Positions 23,832 to 34,590 of a stretch of DNA of 64,000 nt are shown in pieces. The stretch lies in NCBI GenBank assembly GCA_032718475.1, contig JAUCBJ010008748.1, positions 20,717 to 84,716 on the forward strand, in the 5' to 3' direction. The notes below the pieces were generated by a model. It was not told the origin of the DNA. It saw only the letters and a list, made by a program, of their open reading frames with translations, and searched no databases. The position numbers and the translations under genes were made by a program. This DNA is from Nemertoderma westbladi (taxonomy: Eukaryota; Xenacoelomorpha; Nemertodermatida; Nemertodermatidae). The first letter of the stretch is position 1. Each line of letters begins with the position of its first letter.

Positions 23832-24839
23832 ATGAGCCAAGGGGAACCCTGATTATCTGAGGGAGAGAGGACGCTGCCGCGGACCCCGGATGACACCAAC
23901 CAAACGATCCGCGAGGCCGCGACTAGACGGTATCGACCTGCGATGCCGGATTTGCCGACGAGGACGATCCAGTACCCCAAGCGGAGGGCGGAGGCCATCA
24001 ACCACGAGGGAGGGACGAGTCGACGCACGACGGCGGTCGGAGTACCGAAGTCGCCGGCCAGCCACATGCCGAGGGCAACGGATGGCCCACCGGAACGGCG
24101 ACGGTGGGGCCGCAGGTACGACGCCGAACGAGGAGAGGAGGAGGTGATGTTGGCGAAGAAGACGTCAGGACGAGCGATCGGCTACGACGGGCCTACAACG
24201 CCACGAAGAAACTATTAAAGGAGGCCAGAGAGGGAGGAAAGGTAAACCAGCCTAAGTTACACCAACAACTAGGTGAGTCGAACAAACATTTTCGGTATTT
24301 GGTCCGTTTTGGACAGGGAGAACTGGCGAGTGAGAGAGCGAGGGAGGTCGCCACCGAACTATTCGAACTGTGGCGATCCGGGGTTATGGAGCCTGAAGTA
24401 GTGTACGTAGGGCCGTACTTAGTGGATTCTAGGGGAATTAAGTTAGTGGGTTGGGCGGATCCGCACGAGGGCGAACCCGAGGCTAACCCCGAGGATTCGG
24501 TCTCGTCGGTTAGCGAGAACCCCAGAAAGCGGGGGAAAGTTAGTTGGACAGAAAGGCGACAGGACTCCGTCGCGACCGATAAGCCCGCTACATCCTCCGC
24601 AAAAGCAAGAAGGGTGTTAGAGATAGATCTGGCGTGTCAACTGGCCATGGTGGCGCTAGACCAGAAAGAATTAGAGAGGGAGTTAGATGAGGGAACTGCG
24701 CTGTTAGAGAAAGAGAGAGGACGAGGGAGTGTAGAGAGAGGGCCGAGAGGGTGGCGAGGAATTGTAGAGAGCAAGAAGAGAGAGAGACGAACGAGCGTAA
24801 AGAGCGAGAGGTGAAAGTAGAGAACGAGTGTAAAGAGCG
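23832..24839 (+). pseudogene. Element A gag, N-terminal part
   Basis: An ATG at 23832 reads MSQGEP and then hits TGA; the frame reopens and runs to about 24218. Coding signal then moves to another frame (24104-24814) with NATKKLLKEAREGGKVNQ, QGELASERAREVATELFELW and GIKLVGWADPHEG, followed by a Glu/Arg-rich coiled-coil-like stretch. That stretch is cut by element B at 24840 and resumes at 49364 with the same composition (KVENERKEREARVEREA). I do not recognise the N-terminal domain. It precedes the nucleocapsid and protease of the same element, so a structural Gag role is inferred. One stop and one frameshift make it inactive. Confidence 0.55.
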
Positions 24840-24844
24840 AGAGG
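24840..24844 (+). other. Target site duplication of element B, left copy
   Basis: AGAGG directly precedes the TGTCC start of B and recurs at 49359-49363 directly after its GCACA end. Five-base duplications are typical of BEL/Pao integration. Confidence 0.9.
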
Positions 24845-25195
24845 TGTCCTAAATTACAGATAATAATTATACTGTATTTAGGATTGAAGTAATATTTTAG
24901 TACCACATATTTTTTCTATACATATGGCTGACTGCTTGATTATATTCTTACTAACCAACTACAGAAGGACGTGTCGTTTCCTTGTTCTGCCTTTCAGTCA
25001 TTTTCATACAGTCATACACAGACTGTGTCTGTCTGTGTTATACTTACTGGTAATACCGTTAATTATTATGTACTGAACTATAATTATCATATTTACCTAA
25101 ATGCTAATCAGTTTATTATATATGTTATTATTAAGTAAGAAAGATTTTAATACAATGAAAAAACAGTTTTACAGAACCAGCCTGGATTTTGCACA
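24845..25195 (+). repeat. 5' LTR of element B
   Basis: TGTCCTAAATTACAG to GGATTTTGCACA, 351 bp. It matches 48991-49358 apart from a handful of substitutions and one indel near 25050 (the right copy has about 17 more bases around ACCGGTACCGTGATCTGG). Confidence 0.93.
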
Positions 25196-25196
25196 T

Positions 25197-25213
25197 TGGT
25201 GCCTGGACCACTG
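25197..25213 (+). other. Primer binding site of element B
   Basis: TGGTGCCTGGACCACTG starts two bases after the LTR, beginning with the TGG that pairs with a tRNA CCA end. I could not assign the tRNA by eye. Confidence 0.6.
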
Positions 25214-25835
25214 TACTGCTGTAATGTTGGTGTACCTGTAACAGTGTAAAGCCAGAAAGCTGAAGATTGGGCATACCGGTACTAATTGACCAACAGCCTA
25301 CCGTTATCGTACCGTTTTGCGTAATTATAACCAGTCAGCCAGTGTGCCCGTGGTAATACTGAATACTGGACATTGGACTGTCGGATGGTAACCCTACAGC
25401 CCTATCTGTCATCTGTCTATTTATTTACCATCCATATGCTGAATGCTGGTATAAGACCAAACTGATGGAATCAAAGTCGGTACTTATTGTTGAAACTGTA
25501 CTACATTCTGGCATTACTGGTATTTCTTCTTGCCGCTCATTACTGGCTGCATAAACTGCAGTCTGGCAGTGAACTGAACTATAATGCTGCTACACCGGTA
25601 TCAAATTCTGAAGTTTACAAATTGCGAAATTTTAAATTCCTAAATTTATCACCATCTCTAACTATAATATACATACCGGTATGCATTGCAAAAGTGCCCT
25701 ACTGGAATAATGAATATTGAATACCGGTACGCAGTACCAGTATAATATAAATAATATTTTAATTTATAAACACAACGCAATTTACTGAGCCATTATCTGA
25801 TTATTATTCTGTGATATAGCCTAAACTAAATCTCA
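25214..25835 (+). other. Leader of element B
   Basis: Non-coding stretch between primer site and gag ATG, dotted with ACCGGT motifs (about 25276, 25594, 25676, 25726). The 77-codon frame at 25487-25720 is hydrophobic at its start but is probably chance. Confidence 0.4.
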
Positions 25836-28800
25836 ATGGCTGAAACTTTAGCCAAACTAAAGAGCAAACGCGGTGGTCACCGTGCCATGGTGACTAAGTT
25901 GTGAGATGAGCTATATCCTTTATTGTTTGTTGATGCTGATGCAAAGATAGCTATCGAAAACCCTGATGTAGATCACATTATCGATGTTACTACATCATTG
26001 CGAGACCAACAATCTAAGATTCTAGATTTAAATGAACACATTTTAAGCCTAGTCCCCACTGAGACTGAGGTAGTATCAGAAAAAAAAAAAATTGTCGAGA
26101 TGACCGTCGAATGTCATCAGCACTCCGTATAGTTGATACATTCCTTAATCCAAGTCCTCCCAAATGCGAAGTAGGTAATGACAGATCATCCAATCATGAT
26201 TCATCTATGCTTAATGATAATCAAATTGGTCGAGTTAGACAGCAAAAGCTACCGAGTTTAAAGTTGCCAACATTTTCTGGCAACCCCATAGACTGGCCCA
26301 ATTTTTGGGACAGATTTGTTGATGCTGTAGATAAACACCAAGATATTGCAGGTGCTACAAAATTCACATATCTGGAAGGACAACTAACTGGTGAAGCTGC
26401 GCGCTTAGTTGATAACTTCCAACGCACAAATGAAGACTATAATGAAGCTGTAATGTTGTTAAAGAATACTTATGGTAGAAAGGAAGTTATACTTCGTGCA
26501 CGTTTAAATACAATATTTCACCTGTCATCACCTAAACCTATAGTAGCTGATCTAGCATTATTCCGTGCCACTTATGAAGCACAAGTCCGTGGTATAAAGG
26601 CATTGGGTTATAACATTGATGATGCTGGTTACGTTTATGCAGAACTTATTGTACGCAAACTTCCGGCTAAAATTCGCAGCAACATTAATCGTGCTGCGAA
26701 ATCAACACATTGGTCATTAGACGACTTACGTGTTGCACTTAGGGAGGAGATTGAGCAACTACATGCTGCTGAGTCGTCAGCACCACATACTTATAGTTCA
26801 AATTTACTTGGTCGTTCTAGTGCAGATCACAAATCTCAGGTAAATTCAACTTTTCACCATCCTTCCAGTACTGGGTCAAGTACTGCAGGTTCATTGGTTA
26901 CTGCTGCCAATGATACAGCTCCTTTTAAACAAGGTGGTAGTAATATAGTCCTACCTACCTGTTTCTTATGCAGAAGTTCACATTTTGCAAATAAATGTGA
27001 CCGCTATTCAACAGCTGAGCTGAGACATGCTCGTGCTAAAGAGCTCAATGCTTGTACTAATTGTTTAAAGCCTGGACATACTGCTAGTAGATGTCCAAGT
27101 AAATATAGTTGTAGTATATGTCATAAACGACATCACACAGCACTTCACTTTAAACGTCGTACAACCAATATAAAATCAGGAGAATCTCAGATGACTGCTT
27201 CAACTATAGCATCAGGTGTTTCATCTGCTTTACTTTTCTCGGCTATTGCACCAATCATAGTTGGAACTTCAACAAGAGATGGTCCTCCTGGTACTCATGA
27301 AGTAAGGGCATTACTAGACCCTGGTTCACAATGTTCATTTATATTGCGACGAATAGCAAATGCACTTAATTTATGCACCTCTCGGCGCATTATGATGTCT
27401 ATTGATGGCATAAATGGGCCAGGTACAAAAGTCTACTATGACATTGTACAATTCAGCGTCGCTACATCTGACGGTCCAGTCCTGGTTAATGCACTTGTAG
27501 TGGACACACTTCCACATCGTCTACATACCACTGGTAGGGACGAACTTATTGAAACCCTTAAGCTCCAAGGTTTCTCCTTGGCTGATCCACGAGGAGGAGA
27601 TGATATTCCAGATCTAGGTCTGCTGATTGGTGTAGATCATTTTTTCTCATTTATTTATGCAAAAAAAATATATGATGGTTTATATTGTATACCATCGAAC
27701 TTAGGGGATATTATAGCTGGTTGTCTACCCACCAGTGAATCTATAAAAAGTGCTTCAAGTGCACTATGTAGTTTTACCTCAACTTCAAACATTGGACCTG
27801 AAGAGCATACCAACCCCGAAATGAATGCAGAGATTGCCTTCGATCGAATTTGGAGTCTAGATGCAATTGGCATAAATTATGAAGACCCAGATCTATTGCA
27901 TGAAGCAACTATTCTTAACTTTGAGCAATCTATACGATTCGAAAATGGTCATTATGTAGTAAAGTTCCCATGGCGACCTGATGCCCCAGTTTTGCCTACA
28001 AATATCCAGTTAGCTCGCAAGCGCTTATATGGTACATTGTCCAAACTCAGGAAAACACCTGAACTCCTACGTTGTTATCATAATGTGATTATGAATCAAC
28101 TAGAACGTGGATTTATTGAGAAGGTACCACTAGATTCTATCAATTTATCAAATAATGTTCCTCAAGTACATTACCTTGCTCATCATGGGGTCATGAAGCC
28201 AACATCTTCTACAACCCCATTAAGAGTTGTCTTTGATTGTTCTGCACGCTCAGGACCACATAAACCGAGTCTTAATGACTGCCTATATACTGGTCCATCA
28301 TTGAGTCAAATGCTGGTATCATTATTAATGAAAATTCGCTGTAATAAATGGGCGTCAGTAGCTGATATAGAGAAAGCATTCCTCCAGATTGGAGTTGAAG
28401 AAGTCGATCGTAATGTTACTCGATTCTTTTGGCCCAGTAATCCAGAAGATGAGTCTAGCCCATGGGATGTTTACAGATTCCGTGTCGTGTTGTTTGGGGC
28501 TACATGCTCTCAATTTCTACTCAACGCAACAATACGACACCATGTGAAATCTACTCTAATAAAATCAAATGATGAAATCACTTTAGCCAAACGTATTATT
28601 GACAATATCTATGTAGATAACCTTCAGGCTACTGATGAAAGCGAAGACAGTTTGATATCTTATTATCGCAAATGCTGCGACGTTCTCATTGCTGGTGGAT
28701 TCCCATTAAACTAATCCTCACTAATTCACCTAAATTACAACAAGTTATTGACAAAGATAACAATGGTCCCAAAGTCACAAATACTACTATATCCTTATTT

Positions 28801-29054
28801 GGGTTATTATGGGATACAAATACTGATGTTATTGGATTTCCCACCCTAGACATTGTGTCTCCAGATATTGTTACAAAACATGTTGTTTTGTGCTTGACTT
28901 CTAAGTTATATGATCCTAATGGCTGGTTATTTCCAGTAACCATCCGATCACGTATGTTCCTCCAACAGTTGTGGCAACGTGGGTTGTCATGGAAGGAACC
29001 CATTCCTGATGAATTTATGAAGGAATGGGAATCCATTATTAATGACTTAAATCT
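25836..29054 (+). pseudogene. Element B gag-pol, 5' portion (Gag, NC, PR, RT)
   Basis: The ATG at 25836 gives MAETLAKLKSKRGGHRAMVT, a typical BEL/Pao Gag start. TGA at 25902 and a frameshift near 26100-26130 follow. The Gag domain (about 26250-26780) has FSGNPIDWPNFWDRF. The nucleocapsid has CFLCRSSHFANKC, CTNCLKPGHTASRC and CSICHKRHH. The protease site reads LLDPGSQ, where DSG is usual, so it is probably dead. RT has VVFDCSAR, DIEKAFLQIGV and IYVDNLQA (YVDN is common in this superfamily). A second frameshift at about 28700-28714 follows GGFPL. Element C interrupts the region after RT at 29055; reading continues in phase at 46478. Confidence 0.92.
29050..29054 (+). other. Target site duplication of element C, left copy
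   Basis: AATCT precedes the TGTAAAAGCC start of C and recurs at 46473-46477 after its GCGCGAACA end. Removing C and one copy restores the phase of B pol. Confidence 0.95.
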
Positions 29055-30272
29055 TGTAAAAGCCTTTGCTGAATTGCCCCGTTATTTTTATTATTTTTAC
29101 ATTAAAATACTCTGTAGTTGATTTAATAGGTGTAAGAGACAGTATTATTGCTGTATCGGTGTTTTTTAGAGGATCTAAGAGCTATTTCCTCCGTATGTGT
29201 ACTGTGAAAGGCATAGTTGATGATTCTATGGCAATTCCGTGACGCAAAAGGTGATAGCTACTCTTGAACAGTAGTTACTATGACGACGGTTAACAGCTGA
29301 TATTCATACGTGTTGATTTTCTTTGTTCTACGGCATCTCTCAGTTCAGTCAGCCAATCAGAGCATTTTTATGGCTCTTGTACAGAAAATTCCTAGAAATC
29401 ACTCAATGCATTATAGGCAGTGTTTACATTCAGTCCTGAGCCAGGAGAGAGCGGCTTGGAAATATTTTGTGCTTTTCTGTTTTAGCCTAACACTAGTAGG
29501 CTTAATTATAAGGACATATATCCGTTATCACTGAATCACTGTGCAACAAATCTAAACAAACCAAATCTGCATGTACCACACACTGGTGCATACTTTTATA
29601 TTGTTATACTGCTATTTACTGTCGGTTCTTCATAATATGGTTGATGAATTATTATATTTGGAATAACGATAAATAACCCCGAAACCCCAATATTCTTGAT
29701 ATACCGAAGGTAAGAGAGGAAGGTTACATATAACGATTGTGACTTATGTTAAAGTGGTTTGAAGTGAATCTAATGTTATTTGATAGACCCTACATGAGTC
29801 GGTCCGTGTTCCTTTTATATGTGACTAAAATCAGTGAAGATCGGCAGATTAGTGTGCAGTATTGTGCAGCATTGTGTATGAGTGATACTGATAACGAAGC
29901 ATTTCCTAAAGAATGCGCCATATATGTGAATTATAACTAAGCCATATCGTTGTGAGTAGTTTAAGTCATAACTCTGTTTATATAGATAGAGCGCCACGTC
30001 CTAAAGGAACTGTTAATATTTCCCGAAGGTGAATAATATTGTCAGAGATTATATAATACTGTCAGTCGAATAATACATTAGGCTTACCTAGCAATAAGAT
30101 TAAGCCGTCGAACCCAATCTCCCGGGTATATCCAGCGGGTGAATGATCGCGCACAGATTGGTTTCGACTAGTGTAGTGAATCAAATACTTGTCATAGGCT
30201 AAAGGCGAATTATTATCTAGAAGACATCCTAATTTGGCGGGTTAAACTGCCAAAGGTCTGAAAGCGCGAACA
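29055..30272 (+). repeat. 5' LTR of element C
   Basis: TGTAAAAGCC to GCGCGAACA, 1218 bp, nearly identical to 45255-46472. A TATATAG motif at about 29979-29985 may be the promoter. Short open frames inside (29310-29534, 29746-29940) recur in the other LTR but resemble no known protein. The bases after the LTR (ATAACGGATATCGC) do not begin with TGG, so the primer site is unclear. Confidence 0.96.
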
Positions 30273-30343
30273 ATAACGGATATCGCTTCTTTATTGCAGT
30301 AAGCAATAAAGTTGAAAGTACCGGTCAACCGGTAAACCTGAAC

Positions 30344-30462
30344 GGTACATCTGTAGGTCAGTAGGCCCAACTGCCAGAACCGGTACTGCCGTAGGTCCGT
30401 AGGTCCAACTGCCAGAACCGGTACTTCTGTAGGTCCGTAGGCCCAACTGTCCTAACCGGTAC
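30344..30462 (+). repeat. 38-bp tandem repeat in C leader, three copies
   Basis: GGTACTGCCGTAGGTCCGTA then GGTCCAACTGCCAGAACC recurs with small changes, each copy bounded by ACCGGTAC or a near match. Non-coding. Confidence 0.8.
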
Positions 30463-30631
30463 TTCCCGTATAAGTACATTAGTATTATTCGATTTGATTG
30501 TTGTATACCGGTAGGCTGTTTAAGAGATTAGGGACTGTACACCCCTTGTTTCTTTTGGAGCTTACTTATTTCTGTCAGTTTTATTTGTTTGTAGGCCAGT
30601 ATTGAACAGAAGGCGTGTAAGCCTGATCAGA

Positions 30632-31209
30632 TTGTACAGACAATTTGTAGGTTGAACTGTTGTCTGATTGCTGTTAAGTCTGAACGGATTGCAGTGTATG
30701 TAGATCACCTGTCCGATAAAGAACGGTTAGGAAGTAGGGGCAGCCAATGCTGTAAGGTAAACCCCCAACTAAAGAATAAGTCGTACTACTGGGTTAGAAC
30801 GCATACTACCTAATCATTTCGGAGTCTGCATGTCCTGTAGTTTATTTAGGCTTGAGAGTAGTCTGCCATCGTTTAGTCTGTACTTTGTTTGTGTAAGTCT
30901 GTACGGGTAGCGTATAATATTTATTTAGATAATTTGTAGGCTGGATAGTTGTCTGGCTGTTATTAGGTCTGAACGGATTGCAGTGTATGTAGATCACCTG
31001 TCCGATAAAGAACGGTTAGGAAGTAGGGGCAGCCAATGCTGTAAGGTAAACCCCCAACTAAAGAATAAGTCGTACTACTGGGTTAGAACGCATACTACCT
31101 AATCATTTCGGAGTCTGCATGTCCTGTAGTTTATTTAGGCTTGATAGTAGTCTGTCAGTGTTTGGTCTGCATTTTGTTTGAGTGGTTTGTACGCGTAGCG
31201 TAATATTTA
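30632..31209 (+). repeat. 289-bp direct repeat in C leader, two copies
   Basis: 30678-30854 recurs at 30967-31143 without a difference that I can see (CTGAACGGATTGCAGTGTAT ... AGTTTATTTAGGCTTGA); sequence on both sides is similar but diverged. The identical core within diverged flanks suggests a recent conversion or a constrained element in the transcript leader. The rest of the leader, 31210-32532, is AT-rich with ACCGGT and AGGCCT motifs and no gene. Confidence 0.85.
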
Positions 31210-32532
31210 TTATTCAGAGTTTATGCGATTATTCGCAACATTCATTCCCCAAGTTTGTTCCTACAATAATTGTGTTTGTTATACATACCGCTATAGTTAA
31301 ATTAACCCCGGTACTACATGGGCTGCTTGGCGTAGGTAAAGACTGGTGATTTTGTGCACCGGTCACTCCAGCGGATGCCGTGGTTCTTTTAGCTGTTCAA
31401 GTATATTTAACTACTGATTATATGTTGTACAAGTACTCATACCTAATTTAGGGTTTAGTGTACAGTGCTTTCCGAAAGTAATTAGTGTAGACATTATATT
31501 TGTGTTGTAAAGTGGTTGATAGGCACGTTCGATTAGCTCTATTAACTTCTAGGTAGGAACACTCCGTGATACATAACGTAGTACCTATAGCGATACGGCT
31601 ATAGGTCGTCAGGCGGTGGTATTTTCCTATCTGGACAAAGCAGTGTATTTACTACTACGTATTATTTTCAAATACCGCAGTACCCTGTCCGTTGTAATAA
31701 CCAGATTCTAACCCTTTGTTAGACTGGTTTGTAGACTTCTTGTAAAATTACCCTGAAAATTCGTATTTTGTGTTTTTTGTAAATTTTTGTGTTTATTTAG
31801 AGATTGTAATCTCACCCGAATTGTACGTAATTTGTAGTATTAAGTAACTTAGGTAAATTAGCATTATTTGTTTTAGTGTCCTATAAGTAACACTTCACTG
31901 AAAGCGCACCGCTTTGTGTAGTGATTACTCCCCAGAAATAATAACATTTATTTCAAACATTGACAAAACCCATTAAAACGGGTATATATATATTATAAAT
32001 CAAATCTAACGATTTATAAATAGTAGGCCTACCATCCAACCATTAGGTCTCAATATCAGTTGGACTACTGCTCAAATAACGGTAATAAAGTAAATAAAGT
32101 AACCAAGTAACCCTAAAATTCAGAAATTCAATTATTTAAAATAATTGATATACCGGTATTTACGATAGGCCTATTATCTTTATTTCTATAAATTTAGGCT
32201 GAAATTATACCGGTACTTGTAATTAATTCTAGTCCAGAATTATATATACTACAAACTGTAAGCTGTATACCGGTATTCCCGATAGGCCTATTATATATTT
32301 ATATATATTTGTGCTAAAATTATACCGGTATTCTGTGATAAACCTAGTCTGTAATAATACTTATATAGTTATATATACTATAAAAGCATACCGGTATTCT
32401 AATAGATTATATATATCACGCTACATTGAGTAGTAGTATCGGTAATTAATTACTAGGCTAGCAGTTAATACTGAATTACTAGACTTGCTTAGACTGTAAT
32501 ATAGCAGTAGGCATTCAACTGTACACATAAAC

Positions 32533-34590
32533 ATGTCTGATACTAAGCAGAACCTGTCAGACAGTTTATTAGATGTAACTATCTGTGACTCAGATAGAGG
32601 TGTAGAACTGTCTAGATCTAAGTTCAGTTCACCTCCCACTGTGAGGAAGGTCATCCCTCCTGTAGTAATAAAAGAACCTAGGCTGGTCCAACATCGTAGG
32701 TCTATCATAGGCACTCGAGCTCAGGTCAAGCGGGACCAAGAAGCTGCGGAACAGCAACAACCCGTGAGCCAAGAAATTATTTCTCAGCGGCCCGACAGCT
32801 CCAGTAGTGAAGATACTGTAGAACTGACACCCGAGCGCGGAGCAAAGATGACGGATGCGATTTATTCGGATCCCCTTCTCATCCTTCCTGCAGCCGTACT
32901 CACTAGGTTATTGATTGCGGTGGAAGAACACCAGATCGATTGGGCGAGAAGTCAGCGATCAACTAAAGATAGTTATGCGGGATACACGAGGGAAGAACTG
33001 AAGTCTATTGTCGAGTCGCAATGGAACTTCCCCGGACCCGGACTCCCGTTTGATTTATCAGAAGCTGCCTGGGAAGACATACACCGGATGGGAGTAGCCA
33101 AGGAAACCATCGATCCAGCTGTGTGGAAGAGGTCCGCAGCCGGATACGCACAGGGATTCTTCAGCTCTATGGAGCGAGTAAAAGGACAACTGTTTCAACA
33201 ACCACAAGGACCTCAAGAGCAGGGACAACTGCTTTATCAAGTTAGAGAAAGAATTCTGCGAATCAGGCTAATCTTATCAGCCTTTGAGGAGGCTTCTAAA
33301 CGAAGACAAGACACGTCGTTGCAAGTTGCCGTAAAGACTTGGTTTCAACGGGTGAGTCTCCAGGTTCAAGGAACAGCTCAGTGGAAAGCTCAGCTGGAGG
33401 AGCGATCAACCCATGGAGAATCAACAGACGCTACTTTTTCCCAAGTGGAAAGTGAAGCGACGGCAGAGAAACCGCATAAGAGGGATGCCATTGACATCTA
33501 TCTGTCAGACTATCAACGTTTTTTAGGTGATGACGAGTTGAGGAGAAGGTTAGAGGGACTTAGCCCTAATAGTGAAGGAACCAAGCTTGTGTTGGATGCC
33601 ATCGATGTGGAAATGAGGGCTGCGAATCAGGCTAAATTTGATGAACAACTCCGCATCACACGAGTCCAAGAAGAACAAGTAAAGAAAAAACGTATATCAG
33701 ACAGAAAGAAAGCAGCAGTGGTAGCTGCAGAAGCAGAAAGAAAAGCGGCAGCGGCCGAGGCAAAAGCGGCAGCGACAGAGGCAGCGGCAGAGGCAAAAGT
33801 GGCAGAAGCAGAACGGAAAGCGGCTGAAGAAACCACCCAATTAGAATTGGAAAACATTCAGGAGAATCAAGACTGCATAAATAAACAGTTAACAGCTAGT
33901 AATATGCAGATGATGAATCGATCTACTCCCAAAAGGCAGGGATATACATCATCTGAGGAAGGCGATACCACCGATACTGAAGGCAAAGGAAATAGATCTC
34001 GTCTAAGCAGATGTAAAAGAACGTTCCACCGTCAGAAATTGCCTGATTTGCCTCCAGCTGTTAGAAGGCAACTAAATAACACCAACTTAGGTAGTACAGA
34101 GCCCACAGACCAAATAATTAAAATAGAAAGACTCCCTACTATAATAGATGAGCCTGAAATAATTAGGCCTGTTCTTGAAATCACCCCTTCGGTGATAGAC
34201 ACACCTGTGCTCCCTGAAACTACCTCTAAATTCCCTCTGCATAGCACTAAGCTACCTGTGCCCAGTAGAACTGCCCAGGAGACAGTTCAGGTCCTGGACC
34301 CCGAGCGAAATATTCATGATTTGTCGCCCGTTGTCCCTCGTCCGCCCGCTACAACGTTGGCGACTCCCGCTTCGGCGGTCGAATGGGTGGACGAGAGACG
34401 ACGGGGGATGGATCTCCTGCTCGGACAGATGCAGGAGACTGTTCAACAATTCAAAGGCACAGTAAGGGAAAGTAGGCTAGAGTTGCAAGAAGTGCAGCAA
34501 AGTATCGCGCTAGAACGCGATAAATTAGTAAATGCACAAAAGGGTATACCACCACCCTCTGTAACAATGTGTCAACCTGTTAGGTCTTAA
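32533..34590 (+). CDS. Element C ORF1, coiled-coil N-terminal Gag-like protein
   Basis: 685 codons from ATG (AACATGTCT) to TAA. Residues ~1-110 are acidic and disordered. Residues ~110-390 are a folded-looking region (SDPLLILPAAVLTRLL, WNFPGPGLPFDLSEAAWEDI) that I do not recognise. Residues ~390-460 are an Ala/Glu/Lys-rich probable coiled coil. A proline-rich stretch and a last helix (LLLGQMQETVQQFKGTVRES) end the ORF. It is in the same frame as gag-pol, separated only by the TAA at 34588-34590, so it may be the N-terminus of a larger Gag or a separate structural protein. Ordinary BEL/Pao elements have no such large region here. Function unknown. Confidence 0.85.
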   Translation: MSDTKQNLSDSLLDVTICDSDRGVELSRSKFSSPPTVRKVIPPVVIKEPRLVQHRRSIIGTRAQVKRDQEAAEQQQPVSQEIISQRPDSSSSEDTVELTPERGAKMTDAIYSDPLLILPAAVLTRLLIAVEEHQIDWARSQRSTKDSYAGYTREELKSIVESQWNFPGPGLPFDLSEAAWEDIHRMGVAKETIDPAVWKRSAAGYAQGFFSSMERVKGQLFQQPQGPQEQGQLLYQVRERILRIRLILSAFEEASKRRQDTSLQVAVKTWFQRVSLQVQGTAQWKAQLEERSTHGESTDATFSQVESEATAEKPHKRDAIDIYLSDYQRFLGDDELRRRLEGLSPNSEGTKLVLDAIDVEMRAANQAKFDEQLRITRVQEEQVKKKRISDRKKAAVVAAEAERKAAAAEAKAAATEAAAEAKVAEAERKAAEETTQLELENIQENQDCINKQLTASNMQMMNRSTPKRQGYTSSEEGDTTDTEGKGNRSRLSRCKRTFHRQKLPDLPPAVRRQLNNTNLGSTEPTDQIIKIERLPTIIDEPEIIRPVLEITPSVIDTPVLPETTSKFPLHSTKLPVPSRTAQETVQVLDPERNIHDLSPVVPRPPATTLATPASAVEWVDERRRGMDLLLGQMQETVQQFKGTVRESRLELQEVQQSIALERDKLVNAQKGIPPPSVTMCQPVRS

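Noticed and set aside
23774-24067. Minus-strand ORF of 97 codons over the start of A gag
   Set aside because: Shadow of a GC-rich coding stretch; the plus strand fits the Gag position after the LTR.
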